Part shown: piece after piece, positions 19,201-27,546 of the stretch
How positions within the stretch are numbered: position 1 is the first letter of the stretch
How the letters are laid out: the number at the start of each line of letters is the position of its first letter
Origin: Myceligenerans indicum
GTDB taxonomy: Bacteria > Actinomycetota > Actinomycetes > Actinomycetales > Cellulomonadaceae
Assembly: GCF_016742955.1 (NCBI RefSeq)
Contig: NZ_JABBYC010000002.1
Location: 62,001-126,000 of the forward strand
Direction of reading: 5' to 3'
Length of the DNA stretch: 64,000 bases
Program-made: the position numbers and the translations under genes
Notes under the pieces: model-generated
Database searches by the model: none
The model's input: only the letters and a program-made list of their open reading frames with translations
Told to the model about the DNA's origin: nothing

Positions 19201-19222
19201 TCGTTACACGTAACGATATAGT
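19201..19222. promoter_or_regulatory. Operator and -10 box, amidase / TetR divergent region
   Basis: TCGTTAC-AC-GTAACGA (19201-19216) is a perfect 7+2+7 inverted repeat. It abuts the -10 box TATAGT (19217-19222), which lies 6 bases before the TetR ATG. The TetR message should be leaderless and directly occluded by its own repressor. Confidence 0.7.
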
Positions 19223-19228
19223 CCAGGG

Positions 19229-19852
19229 ATGGTAGCGCACCCCACGGGCAGGACAAGAGCGGGGCGGAAATCCTCCGTCGACCACGACCGGCTGCTCCAG
19301 GCAGCCACGACCATCGCCGACGACCACGGACTCGACGCCGTCACCTTTCGCGCCCTCGCCGACCGGCTCGGCGTCTCCCCCATGGCCGTGCACCGGGCCA
19401 GCGGTGGCATCGACGCCCTGCGTCACGCGATGATCGCGGAGCTCGTGGAGGACGCCGTCGCCGGGCTGGAGTGGCCGCGGGACTGGCAGGGCGTCGTGTC
19501 GGTGTTCGCGCACGGCCTGCGGGACCTGCTGCTGCGGCACCCGCTCGTCCTCGAGGCGCACCGGCAGGCGTCGCTCGACGCCCCTGGCGCCGACGACGCG
19601 GCCCACCACGTCGTCGAGGCCCTCGCCTCCGCCGGCCTCGACCCGGAGACCGCCGCGTACGGCTACGCAGCGGTGCACGACTTCGTCACCGGGCACATCG
19701 CCATCCGGCTCGGCCGCGGCGAGCTCGAACTGCTGGCCGCGCCCGCGGCCCGCCGCGACGCGTCGGTCTTCATCGACCACCACGACTACGACCGCCGCTT
19801 CGAGGTGGGCCTCCGCCTGCTGATCGCCGGCATCGAGGCGACGGCCGGATGA
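19229..19852 (+). CDS. TetR/AcrR family transcriptional regulator
   Basis: 207 aa. The helix-turn-helix lies at about residues 20-65 (LLQAATTIADDHGLDAVTFRALADRLGVSPMAVHR), with a TetR C-terminal domain rich in His/Asp (FIDHHDYDRRFEVGLRLLIAGI). It is divergent from the amidase-MFS-sdaA operon and cotranscribed with the alpha/beta hydrolase that follows, whose ATG overlaps this stop. The palindrome at 19201-19216 is the likely operator for both directions. The start is set by the -10 box 6 bases upstream (leaderless). Confidence 0.9.
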   Translation: MVAHPTGRTRAGRKSSVDHDRLLQAATTIADDHGLDAVTFRALADRLGVSPMAVHRASGGIDALRHAMIAELVEDAVAGLEWPRDWQGVVSVFAHGLRDLLLRHPLVLEAHRQASLDAPGADDAAHHVVEALASAGLDPETAAYGYAAVHDFVTGHIAIRLGRGELELLAAPAARRDASVFIDHHDYDRRFEVGLRLLIAGIEATAG

Positions 19853-20712
19853 CCGCCCAGCCCGCCACGCGCTCGCTCACCGCACCGCACGGGCGGACGA
19901 TCACCTGGTGCGAGTTCGGCGACCCGCAGGGGATCCCGGTGCTCGCAGCCCACGGGTCACCCGGTTCACGGCTCCAGCTCATGCCGCTGCACGACGCCGC
20001 CCGTGACGCCGGCGTGCGGGTCGTCGTCCCTGACCGGCCCGGCTTCGGCGGCACGTCGACGGCACCGGACCACGGCTTCCACTCCTGGGACGACGATGCG
20101 ATCACGCTGCTCGACGCGCTCGGGATCACGCGCGTGACCCTCCTGGGGTTCTCCGGCGGCGGCGGATACGCCCTGGCGCTCGCCTCCCGCCGGCCCGCAC
20201 GCGTCGCGCGTGTCGTGCTCGTGTGCGGCATGGTGCCCGGCGCACCGGCAGCCGCGCTGTCCGGCCGGATCGGCGTCGTCACGCTGCTGTACCGCGTCAG
20301 CCGCTGGGCCCCGGCACTCGCCGCCGCGATGCTGGAAGGGCGCGGCCCGTTCGCCCGCGTCCGCGAGGCGAACCTCTCCGCGTGGCCCGAGGCGGACCGC
20401 ATCATCATGACGGACCCGGACGCGAGGAAGCTCACCGCGGCCGACGCCGAGGCAGGCCTCGCCCAGGGTGCCCGGGCAGGCATCGAGGACCTCGGCCGCT
20501 ACCACCGGCCCCTCCCCTCCGGACTCGGCGCCGTCCGGCAGCCCGTCACCCTGGTGCACGGCACCGCGGACGGCAACGTCCCGATCGGCGTGGCCCGCTG
20601 GGCAGCGTCCCGGCTGCCGTCGGCGACCCTGGTCGAGATCGCCGGCGCCGGGCACTACTTCGCCGTGACGTCCCCGAGGACGGTCGTCACCGCGCTCCTG
20701 CCCGAGACCTGA
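19849..20712 (+). CDS. Alpha/beta hydrolase
   Basis: 287 aa from ATG 19849, which overlaps the TetR stop by 4 bases; the frame is open upstream only as a shadow of the TetR gene. Oxyanion HGSPGS, nucleophile S102 in GFSGGG, D in HGTADGN and H in GAGHYF give the full triad. It belongs to the broad epoxide-hydrolase/esterase-like group. Being in one operon with the TetR and opposite the amidase operon, it is probably induced with them. No specific substrate can be assigned. Confidence 0.88.
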   Translation: MTAQPATRSLTAPHGRTITWCEFGDPQGIPVLAAHGSPGSRLQLMPLHDAARDAGVRVVVPDRPGFGGTSTAPDHGFHSWDDDAITLLDALGITRVTLLGFSGGGGYALALASRRPARVARVVLVCGMVPGAPAAALSGRIGVVTLLYRVSRWAPALAAAMLEGRGPFARVREANLSAWPEADRIIMTDPDARKLTAADAEAGLAQGARAGIEDLGRYHRPLPSGLGAVRQPVTLVHGTADGNVPIGVARWAASRLPSATLVEIAGAGHYFAVTSPRTVVTALLPET

Positions 20713-20719
20713 GCCCGCC

Positions 20720-21775
20720 TCACGCCCCGGGGCAGGGGATCTCGCCCGAACCGCGGACCACGAGCTGGGTGGGGACGACGATCCGGCGCGCGGGGCTCAC
20801 GTCGCCGTCGATCCTCGCGAAGACGCGTTCGGCCGCGAGCCTGCCGACCCGGTCGGGATCCTGCGCGATCGCGGACACCCGCGGCTTGACGAGATCGCCC
20901 GCCTCGACGTCGTCGAATCCCACCAGCGCGATGTCGTACTCGAGACCCAGCTGCTGCAGCGCCCGGATCGCTCCCAGCGTGACCAGGTTCTGGCTGGAGA
21001 AGATGGCCGTGGGCGGGTTCGGCAGAGCGAGCAGGTGCCGGGTCACCGCGGTGGCGCTCGCGTCGTCGTGCAGGTCGAGCACGACCAGCGCGGGGTCCGG
21101 CGCGATCCCGGCGGACGCCAGTTCGTCGAGGTAGCCCGCTCGCCGGTGGCGGGCGGTCAGTATGCGCTCGAGGTCGCCGAGGAACGCGATTCGCCGGTGC
21201 CCGTGTGCGACCAGGTGGCGCACCGCATCACGGGCACCGTCGTAGTTGGAGGTGACGACGCTGTCGACGTCGATCCCGGCCGGTTCGCGGTCGATGCAGA
21301 CCAGCGGGGTACCGCGGTCCAGGTGCACCCGCAGGTAGGACTGGTCGTCCTGGACGGGCGTCACCACGTAGCCGTCGACCCGCCGCCGCGAGAGCGCCGC
21401 GATCGCCCGCCGCTCGGCCGCCGGGTCCTCCTCGAGGCTGGTCGCGAAGACGGCGTAGTCCCGCTCGGCGGCCACGCGTTCGATCGCACGGTGCACGTGC
21501 GCGGCGAACGGGTTCGCCACGCTGGAGACCAGCAGGCCGATCGTGTGGGACCGCCCGTCGGCGCGCCGGAGGTTCCCGGCGTGCATGTCGGGCTCGTAGT
21601 GCAGTTCGGCAGCGGCCCGCCGCACCCTCTCGGTGGTCCCGGCGGCGACGTTGGGCTCGCCGTTGACCACCCGCGAGACGGTCTTGATGCCGACGCCCGC
21701 GAGCTGCGCGACGTCGCGCATGGTGGGACGGCGGGCAGTCGGGGGCATGGAAGTGTCGTCTGACATCGATGTCAC
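20720..21775 (-). CDS. LacI family transcriptional regulator of the adjacent sugar ABC operon
   Basis: 351 aa starting at GTG 21775 (GAGGAG about 10 bases before; ATG 21766 is the alternative). The helix-turn-helix is TMRDVAQLAGVGIKTVSRVVNGE (residues about 18-40) with hinge YEPDMHAGNLRR. The periplasmic-binding-type effector domain follows (IGLLVSSVANPF to the end). It is divergent from a ribose/fructose-type importer, with a 12-bp palindrome GACAACGTTGTC between, so it probably represses that operon until a sugar binds. Convergent with the alpha/beta hydrolase 7 bases away. Confidence 0.92.
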   Translation of the reverse strand: MTSMSDDTSMPPTARRPTMRDVAQLAGVGIKTVSRVVNGEPNVAAGTTERVRRAAAELHYEPDMHAGNLRRADGRSHTIGLLVSSVANPFAAHVHRAIERVAAERDYAVFATSLEEDPAAERRAIAALSRRRVDGYVVTPVQDDQSYLRVHLDRGTPLVCIDREPAGIDVDSVVTSNYDGARDAVRHLVAHGHRRIAFLGDLERILTARHRRAGYLDELASAGIAPDPALVVLDLHDDASATAVTRHLLALPNPPTAIFSSQNLVTLGAIRALQQLGLEYDIALVGFDDVEAGDLVKPRVSAIAQDPDRVGRLAAERVFARIDGDVSPARRIVVPTQLVVRGSGEIPCPGA

Positions 21776-21802
21776 GAAAACGTCTCTCCTCGGTCTCGTC
21801 GG

Positions 21803-21832
21803 TTGACCCTATCGCGTCATCCAGGGTAGACA
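21803..21832 (+). promoter_or_regulatory. Promoter of the FrcBCA-type operon
   Basis: -35 TTGACC (21803-21808) and a weak -10 TAGACA (21827-21832) are 18 bases apart. The start would be about 21840, exactly where the palindromic operator begins. Confidence 0.55.
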
Positions 21833-21839
21833 TTGTCCT

Positions 21840-21851
21840 GACAACGTTGTC
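21840..21851. promoter_or_regulatory. LacI operator GACAACGTTGTC
   Basis: A perfect 12-bp palindrome with the central CpG usual in LacI-family sites, located at the predicted transcription start of the ABC operon. A related half site, GACATTGTC, overlaps the -10 just upstream. Confidence 0.7.
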
Positions 21852-21884
21852 GGGCGTGAAGCCCCTGGACATAGGAGTTCGACG

Positions 21885-22985
21885 ATGACCCTCATGATCT
21901 CGAAGACCGGAAACGGACGCCGGTGGCGGCGCGGCGCGGCGCTGACAGGCACCCTCACGGTCGCGGCCCTCGCCCTGGCGGCGTGCGGCGGCGGGAGCGG
22001 CAGCACCGACGGCGACGCCGTCGGCGTCTCCCTGATCGTCAAGACCACCACCAACCCGTTCTTCGTCGCCATGCAGGACGGCGCCGAGGAAGCCGCCGCG
22101 AAGCACGGCGTCTCGCTCACCATGGCCGCCGGCCGCGAGGACGGGGACGAGGACACCCAGATCCAGGCGATCGAGAACTCGATCGCCCGCGGTGACGCGG
22201 GCATCCTCATCACGCCGAACGGCCCCTCCGTCGTCGACGCGATCGCCTCGGCGCGGGACGCCGGACTGTACGTGATCGCCCTCGACACGCCGCCCGACCC
22301 GGCCGACGCCGTGGACATCACGTTCGCCACGGACAACCGGCTGGCAGGGCAGAAGATCGGCCAGTGGACGGCGGGGGCGCTCGACGGCGAGAAGGCCACG
22401 ATCGCCATGCTGGACCTGTTCGCCGACAAGATCGTCACCGTCGACGTCGACCGCGACCAGGGCTTCCTGGAGGGGCTGGGGGTCGACGTCGCCGACCCGG
22501 GCGCCAACGGCGACGAGGCGGCCACCGGCGACTACTCGGGCGGCACGTACGAGATCGTGGGCCACGAGGCCACCGACGGGGCCGAGGACGGCGGCCGCAC
22601 CGCGATGGAGAACCTGCTCGCGAAGAACCCCGACATCAATGTCGTGTACACGATCAACGAGCCCGCGGCCTACGGCGCCTTCCAGGCGCTCGAGGCGGCG
22701 GGAAAGACCGCGGACGACGTCCTGGTCGTGTCGGTCGACGGCGGCTGCGCGGGTGTGCAGAACGTCAGCGACGGCGTCATCGACGCCACGAGCCAGCAGT
22801 ACCCGGTGAAGATGGCCGAGCTCGGCGTCGAGGCCATCGCACAGCTCGCCGCCGACGGCACCGCGCCGGAGACGACCGAGGGGCTGGACTTCTTCAACAC
22901 CGGCGTCGAACTGGTCACCGACGAGCCCGTCGACGGGGTCGAGTCGATCGACGCGGCCGGTGCCGCCGACATCTGCTGGGGCTGA
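21885..22985 (+). CDS. Sugar ABC transporter substrate-binding lipoprotein (ribose/fructose type)
   Basis: 366 aa. The N-terminus is a lipoprotein signal ending LALAAC followed by GGGSGS. The binding protein is of the RbsB/FrcB class (GVSLIVKTTTNPFF at about 47-60, DTQIQAIENSIARG, VVSVDGGCAG). GGAG precedes the ATG by 7 bases. It is the first gene of a three-gene operon with permease and ATPase, divergent from the LacI gene. Similarity to fructose-type FrcB proteins is my recollection of motifs (VYTINEPAAYGA, VSVDGGC); ribose, xylose or another monosaccharide remains possible. Confidence 0.9.
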   Translation: MTLMISKTGNGRRWRRGAALTGTLTVAALALAACGGGSGSTDGDAVGVSLIVKTTTNPFFVAMQDGAEEAAAKHGVSLTMAAGREDGDEDTQIQAIENSIARGDAGILITPNGPSVVDAIASARDAGLYVIALDTPPDPADAVDITFATDNRLAGQKIGQWTAGALDGEKATIAMLDLFADKIVTVDVDRDQGFLEGLGVDVADPGANGDEAATGDYSGGTYEIVGHEATDGAEDGGRTAMENLLAKNPDINVVYTINEPAAYGAFQALEAAGKTADDVLVVSVDGGCAGVQNVSDGVIDATSQQYPVKMAELGVEAIAQLAADGTAPETTEGLDFFNTGVELVTDEPVDGVESIDAAGAADICWG

Positions 22986-22991
22986 TCGCCG

Positions 22992-24023
22992 ATGAGCGCA
23001 ACCACCACCGCGCCCCAGGCCGACCCGGCGGCGGAGTTCCTCGACCGGCGCGGCCCGCTCGAGCGCGCCCGTGGCGTGCTGCACCGCTATCCCGCCCTGA
23101 GCCCGGCGATCGTCCTCGTCCTGTCCGTCATCGTGTTCGGGCTCCTCAACGAGCGCTTCCTGGCACCGGCGAACCTGTCGCTGATCACGCAGCAGGTCGC
23201 GGTGGTGGGAACGCTCGCGGTGGCACAGACCCTCATCATCCTCACCGCGGGTATCGACCTGTCGGTGGGGTCGGTCATGGTCCTCGCCTCGATGGTGATG
23301 GCCCAGCTCGCGAGCAGTGCCGGAGTGCCGCCGGCACTCGCCCTGCTCCTCGGGCTCGTCGTCGGGATGGCCTGCGGCGGCCTGAACGGGTTCCTGGTGA
23401 CCCGGTTCAGGCTGCCGCCGTTCATCGCGACACTCGGCACGTTCAACGTCTTCACCGCACTGGCGCTGCTGTACTCGCACGGGGCCACGGTCCGCGGCGG
23501 CGACATGCCTGCCGCGCTCACCTGGACGGGCAGCACGTTCTCGCTGGGCGGAGTGCGCGTCTCCACGGGCGTGCTCCTGATGCTCGCCGCCTACCTCGCC
23601 GTGGCGTTCGCCCTGTCCCGCACCGCCTGGGGCAAGCACGTCTACGCCGTCGGCGACGACAAGGAAGCCGCCAGGCTGTCCGGGATCAGCGTCAACCGCG
23701 TGCTGGTGAGCGTCTACCTCACCGCCGGGGCGATCCTCGCCCTGGCGTCGTGGATCCAGATCGGGCGGGCCAACGCCGCGAGCCCGAACGTGGGCGTGGA
23801 CATGAACCTGGACTCGATCACCGCTGTCGTGATCGGCGGCACGAGCCTGTTCGGCGGGCGCGGCACGGTCTGGGGGACGCTGCTCGGCGCGCTGATCGTC
23901 GGGGTCTTCCGCAACGGGCTGTCCCTCGCGGGGCTCGACGTGCTCTATCAGACCCTGGCCGTGGGCATCCTCGTGATCGTCGCGGTCTCGCTCGACCAGT
24001 GGATCAGGAAGGTGCGCAAGTGA
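22992..24023 (+). CDS. Sugar ABC transporter permease (FrcC/RbsC type)
   Basis: 343 aa membrane protein with about 9-10 hydrophobic segments. Typical BPD_transp_2 features are LTAGIDLSVGSVM, FIATLGTF, and the ATPase-contacting loop GDDKEAARLSGISVNRV, plus the C-terminal IGGTSLFGGRGTVWGTLLGALI. It starts 6 bases after the binding-protein stop, and its stop overlaps the ATPase start by 4 bases, so the three proteins are made from one message. It forms the membrane channel, probably as a homodimer. Confidence 0.92.
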   Translation: MSATTTAPQADPAAEFLDRRGPLERARGVLHRYPALSPAIVLVLSVIVFGLLNERFLAPANLSLITQQVAVVGTLAVAQTLIILTAGIDLSVGSVMVLASMVMAQLASSAGVPPALALLLGLVVGMACGGLNGFLVTRFRLPPFIATLGTFNVFTALALLYSHGATVRGGDMPAALTWTGSTFSLGGVRVSTGVLLMLAAYLAVAFALSRTAWGKHVYAVGDDKEAARLSGISVNRVLVSVYLTAGAILALASWIQIGRANAASPNVGVDMNLDSITAVVIGGTSLFGGRGTVWGTLLGALIVGVFRNGLSLAGLDVLYQTLAVGILVIVAVSLDQWIRKVRK

Positions 24024-24829
24024 CCACCACCGACACCCCCTCCACGGAGGACCGCCCGGCCGCCGCCCCCGACACGACCCCGGTCCTGCGGGCACGCGGG
24101 CTGGTCAAGACGTACGGCCACGTCGTCGGGCTCGACGGCGTCGACCTCGACCTGTTCCCCGGCGAGGTCCTCGCGATCATCGGCGACAACGGCGCCGGCA
24201 AGTCGACGTTGATCAAGTGCCTCACCGGGGCGGAGATCCCGGACCAGGGCGAGATCCTGCTCGACGGCGAACGCGTCCACTTCAGGCGTCCGCAGGACGC
24301 GCGCGCCGCCGGGATCGAGACCGTCTACCAGACGCTCGCGGTCGCGCCGTCGCTGGACATCGCCTCGAACCTGTACCTCGGCCGCGAGGTGCGGCGCCCG
24401 GGCCCCCTCGGGTCCGTGCTGCGCCTCACCGACCGGGCCGGGATGCGTGAGGCAGCCAGGCGCCACCTCACGGACCTCGGCATCTCGACGCTGCAGGACG
24501 TCACCGTGCCCGTGGAGAATCTCTCCGGAGGCCAGCGGCAGGCCGTCGCGGTCGCCCGGGCCGCGGCGTTCGGCTCCAAGGTGGTCGTCCTGGACGAGCC
24601 GACGGCGGCGCTCGGCGTGCGGGAGTCCGGCCAGGTCCTCCAGCTCGTGAGAACCCTGCGCGACAAGGGCGTGCCGGTGATCATCATCAGCCACAACATG
24701 CCGCACGTGTTCGAGATCGCCGACCGGATCCACGTCCAGCGCCTCGGCCGGCGCGCCGCGACGATCACGCCCCGGTCGCACACCATGACCGAGGCCGTCG
24801 CCCTCATGACCGGGGCCGCCGAGGCGTGA
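24020..24829 (+). CDS. Sugar ABC transporter ATP-binding protein (single ABC domain)
   Basis: 269 aa from GTG 24020, overlapping the permease stop by 4 bases. Walker A is GDNGAGKST at 55-63, the signature LSGGQRQ is at about 170, Walker B VVVLDEPTAALG is at about 190 and the H-loop is in IIISHNM. It has only one nucleotide-binding domain, as in FrcA, whereas RbsA/XylG-type proteins have two; this supports a fructose-type importer. A strong terminator follows at 24847. Confidence 0.92.
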   Translation: MTTTDTPSTEDRPAAAPDTTPVLRARGLVKTYGHVVGLDGVDLDLFPGEVLAIIGDNGAGKSTLIKCLTGAEIPDQGEILLDGERVHFRRPQDARAAGIETVYQTLAVAPSLDIASNLYLGREVRRPGPLGSVLRLTDRAGMREAARRHLTDLGISTLQDVTVPVENLSGGQRQAVAVARAAAFGSKVVVLDEPTAALGVRESGQVLQLVRTLRDKGVPVIIISHNMPHVFEIADRIHVQRLGRRAATITPRSHTMTEAVALMTGAAEA

Positions 24830-24846
24830 GCGGTCCGGAGCGCCGA

Positions 24847-24877
24847 GGCCGCGCGCGGACTCCCACCGCGCGCGGCC
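24847..24877. terminator. Terminator of the sugar ABC operon
   Basis: GGCCGCGCGCGG pairs perfectly with CCGCGCGCGGCC around a 7-base loop, 18 bases after the ATPase stop. It probably also serves the convergent azlD gene at 24917. Confidence 0.7.
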
Positions 24878-24916
24878 CCGGCGGCCCGTCCGCCCCGCGG
24901 CCCGGCGCCCGAGGTG

Positions 24917-25252
24917 TCAGGTCCGGGCCACGAGAAGGGACTGGAGGACCACGTTGACGACCGTGCCCGCGAAGATGCTGAGCAGGAGGTTCCGCCGCCA
25001 GAGGTGCAGGCCGACGGTGACCGCCAGCGCGAGACAGGTGGGCCCCAGGCTCCGCCAGTCCTCGGCGACGACGCCGTGCACGGTGTAGACGGCCAGGATG
25101 AGCATGATGCCCACGGGCATCCGCTCGCCCAGGTACGTCACGAGCACGCTGTCGCGCAACGGCGCGAGGAGCGCGAACGGGACGGCGCGCAGGGCCCAGG
25201 TGACGGCACCCGCGACGAGGATACCGGTCAGGAGGTACCGGGGGTCAGCCAC
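24917..25252 (-). CDS. azlD: AzlD family branched-chain amino acid export subunit
   Basis: 111 aa with four hydrophobic segments. The patterns LLTGILVAGAVTWALRAVPF and LGERMPVGIMLILAVYTV are typical of AzlD, the small subunit of the AzlCD branched-chain amino acid exporter. Its start lies 8 bases inside the azlC gene, so they are coupled. The pair is divergent from an Lrp/AsnC regulator, the usual arrangement for amino-acid-responsive control. Confidence 0.9.
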   Translation of the reverse strand: MADPRYLLTGILVAGAVTWALRAVPFALLAPLRDSVLVTYLGERMPVGIMLILAVYTVHGVVAEDWRSLGPTCLALAVTVGLHLWRRNLLLSIFAGTVVNVVLQSLLVART

Positions 25253-26000
25253 GTGACGCCCTCCGCCGCCCGGCCAGGCCGTAGGAGGCGAGCAGGGCGA
25301 CGACGAACAGGCTCATCCCGATGAGCAGCATGTTCGCGGGTGAGATCAACAGTCCCGCGAGAGCGCAGACCAGGCCGAGGATCGGCAGCGGGATCGATGC
25401 GCGGACCCGGTACGCCTCGATCGTCAGGACCGCGAACAGGGCCGTGACGGCGAACTCCAGGCCGACCACCCAGGGCGGGATCAGCGCCCCGAGACCGGCG
25501 CCGAGCGTGACGCTCGCCACCCAGGACACCTGGATCGTGGCCTGAACGGTGAGGATCCGGGCCCGGCTCCACCCTTCGGACTCGGCGGGTGCGGTCAGCG
25601 CGTAGGCCTCGTCGGTCAGGGCGAACGTGCTGTACGCCTTCCAGCCGTAGCCACCGACCCGGTGCAGCGGGAACGAGAGGGCGTAGAAGACGTGCCGGAA
25701 GTTGACCAGCAGCGCGGTCACGGCGATCTGCGCGAACGGCGCGGCCGCGGCCAGCAGGCCGACCATGAGGAATTCCAGCGAGCCGGCGAGGATCAGTGCC
25801 GCGATGGCCGGCGCCCACCACCAGTCCAGCCCGGAGTGGACCACGAGGACCCCGAGGGCGAGGCCCAGCGGCATGAGCGCGGTGCTCGCCAGCAGTCCCG
25901 TCCGCCGGCCTGCGGCCACCTCGGCCGGCCTTCCGGACGCGGCGGAATCGGTGACGACGGCGGCGGGCTCTGGCATGTCGGCAACATTACCGAGATCCAT
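25245..26000 (-). CDS. azlC: AzlC family branched-chain amino acid exporter, large subunit
   Basis: 251 aa with about seven hydrophobic segments. GLALGVLVVHSGLDWWWAPAIAALILAGSLEFLMVGLL and the FRHVFYALSFP motif identify AzlC. ATG 26000 has GGAG five bases upstream. ATG 25976 is an alternative that would be leaderless behind a minus-strand -10 TAATGT (25984-25989). It pairs with AzlD to export branched-chain amino acids or analogues. The divergent Lrp/AsnC gene 40 bases away is the likely regulator. Confidence 0.9.
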   Translation of the reverse strand: MDLGNVADMPEPAAVVTDSAASGRPAEVAAGRRTGLLASTALMPLGLALGVLVVHSGLDWWWAPAIAALILAGSLEFLMVGLLAAAAPFAQIAVTALLVNFRHVFYALSFPLHRVGGYGWKAYSTFALTDEAYALTAPAESEGWSRARILTVQATIQVSWVASVTLGAGLGALIPPWVVGLEFAVTALFAVLTIEAYRVRASIPLPILGLVCALAGLLISPANMLLIGMSLFVVALLASYGLAGRRRASRG

Positions 26001-26028
26001 CCCCGCTCCGATTGCGGATCGATGCGCC

Positions 26029-26034
26029 TAGAAT
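26029..26034 (+). promoter_or_regulatory. -10 box of the Lrp/AsnC gene (leaderless)
   Basis: TAGAAT lies 6 bases before the GTG start at 26041; no ribosome site is present between them, so the message is probably leaderless. Confidence 0.6.
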
Positions 26035-26040
26035 GCCTTC

Positions 26041-26493
26041 GTGAGCAACGAAACTCGTCTCGATGATCTGGATCATGCGATCATTGCCGAACTCGAGGAC
26101 GACGCGCGGCTGAGCAACACCGAACTCGCGCGCCGCGTCGCGCTGACCCCCGCACCCTGCCTGCGCCGCGTGCAGCGCCTGGAGCGGGCGGGCGTGATCC
26201 GCGGCTACCACGCCGACATCGACCCGAAGGCCTCGGGCCGCAGCTTCGAGGTGATCGTCGCCATCGACCTGACCATCAACGACGGGCAGACCTTCGTCGA
26301 CTTCGAGGCCGCCGCGTCCGCCCTTCCGGAGGTCACCGAGCTGCGGCGCATGTTCGGGCAGCCCGACTACTACCTGCGCGTCCTGGTCTCCGACCACGAG
26401 GACTACGAGGCCCACCTGCTCAACTCCCTCTCCCGGCTCCCGACGATCAGCCGCATCACCTCCCACCAGACGATGCGACGGGTCAAGGGATGA
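26041..26493 (+). CDS. Lrp/AsnC family transcriptional regulator
   Basis: 150 aa. The N-terminal helix-turn-helix is LDDLDHAIIAELEDDARLSNTELARRVALTPAPCLRRVQRLERAGVI (residues 7-53), then the RAM effector domain. It is divergent from azlCD, matching the known pairing of Lrp/AsnC proteins (such as AzlB and BkdR types) with branched-chain amino acid export. Starts at GTG, likely leaderless. Its stop overlaps the start of the next gene by 4 bases, so a CDF transporter is coexpressed. Confidence 0.92.
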   Translation: MSNETRLDDLDHAIIAELEDDARLSNTELARRVALTPAPCLRRVQRLERAGVIRGYHADIDPKASGRSFEVIVAIDLTINDGQTFVDFEAAASALPEVTELRRMFGQPDYYLRVLVSDHEDYEAHLLNSLSRLPTISRITSHQTMRRVKG

Positions 26494-27197
26494 CCCGGGC
26501 CCGGTCTCGAGGGAGCCGGCGCATGACCGCCGCCGTCCCCGCCCGCGTGCTGGTGCTGCGGCGGCGTATCCGCTGGGTCGTGGCCGTCACCATCACGTAC
26601 AACGTCGTCGAGGCGATCGTCGCCCTGAGCGCCGGGAGCGTCGCGTCCTCGGCGGCGCTGGTCGGGTTCGGCCTGGACTCGGTCGTCGAGGTGCTGTCGG
26701 CCGCGGCGGTCGCCTGGCAGTTCGCCGCACCCGACCCGGAGGCCCGCGAGAGGACCGCACTGCGGGTCATCGCGGTCTCGTTCTTCGCCCTGGCGGCCTA
26801 TGTCGCCGTGGATGCCGCACTCGCCCTGACCGGTCTGCGCGAGCCGGAGCACAGCCCCGTCGGCATCGCGCTCGCCGCCGTCAGCCTGCTCGTGATGCCG
26901 TTCCTGAGCTGGTTCGAGCGCCGTACCGGCCGCGAGCTCGGCTCGGCCAGCGCGGTCGCCGACTCCCGGCAGACCCTGATCTGCTCCTACCTGTCCGCCG
27001 CGCTGCTCGCGGGCCTCCTGCTCAACAGCCTGCTGGGCTGGACCTGGGCCGACTCGGTGGCCGCCCTGGTGATCGCCGGGTTCGCGGTCAAGGAGGGCGC
27101 CGAGGCCTGGCAGGGCGACTCCTGCACCGTGCCGGTCGCGGCCCTGACCGGTGAGCTGGAGCACGACCACGACGAGGACGGCCCGCAAACCCGCTGA
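26490..27197 (+). CDS. Cation diffusion facilitator-like transporter
   Basis: 235 aa with six predicted helices (for example RIRWVVAVTITYNVVEAIVALSAG and VALVIAGFAVKEGAEAW). The metal-site helices of the cation efflux family are recognisable: GFGLDSVVEVLSA in helix 2 and WADSVAALVIAGF in helix 5. The C-terminal cytoplasmic domain is absent; instead there is a short acidic HDHDED tail. ATG 26490 overlaps the Lrp/AsnC stop; ATG 26523 is another candidate. The transported ion is unknown. Confidence 0.85.
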   Translation: MTRARSRGSRRMTAAVPARVLVLRRRIRWVVAVTITYNVVEAIVALSAGSVASSAALVGFGLDSVVEVLSAAAVAWQFAAPDPEARERTALRVIAVSFFALAAYVAVDAALALTGLREPEHSPVGIALAAVSLLVMPFLSWFERRTGRELGSASAVADSRQTLICSYLSAALLAGLLLNSLLGWTWADSVAALVIAGFAVKEGAEAWQGDSCTVPVAALTGELEHDHDEDGPQTR

Positions 27198-27281
27198 GCG
27201 GGTACCGGCCACGGACCTACCGCGCCGCTCGCGCACGACGAACCGTGCGGACCGCCGCTCCCGGCCGGCCGGTCACCGGCG

Positions 27282-27545
27282 TCAGGGACGGCGACGCAGT
27301 TCGATCGTGCTCATCCCTGACAGGCTCAGGAAGACGCGGTCGCCGGCCTCCACGATCGTGGCCAGCACGTGGTCGCACGACGCGCACCGGACGACCAGAC
27401 CGGGCGCGTCGGGATAGACCATGGCCTCGGCGAGCACCGACACGGCCCCACATCCGGCGCATCGCGCGGACGCGGCGGTCACGTCGCCCTGGAACACGTC
27501 CGAGAGTGCCCCCGCGAGCGCGTTGCCGTCGAGGTGAGAAGACAT
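27282..27545 (-). CDS. Small zinc-ribbon-like protein (DUF6510 type)
   Basis: 87 aa with two CxxC pairs, CAGC (about 29-32) and CASC (about 55-58), arranged as a zinc ribbon. It resembles the DUF6510 family, which I recall beside molybdopterin sulfite-oxidase-like enzymes and their reductases. It starts one base after the stop of the FAD-binding oxidoreductase, so it belongs to the same operon. Its role may be in assembly of, or electron transfer to, the molybdoenzyme; no direct evidence. Confidence 0.75.
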   Translation of the reverse strand: MSSHLDGNALAGALSDVFQGDVTAASARCAGCGAVSVLAEAMVYPDAPGLVVRCASCDHVLATIVEAGDRVFLSLSGMSTIELRRRP

Positions 27546-27546
27546 G

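Noticed and set aside
19146..19256. Longer start for the amidase
   Set aside because: Would read through the TetR operator and the start of the divergent TetR gene.
21228..24095. A 955-residue minus-strand frame across the sugar ABC operon and LacI gene
   Set aside because: Low-complexity antisense translation of well-defined transporter genes.
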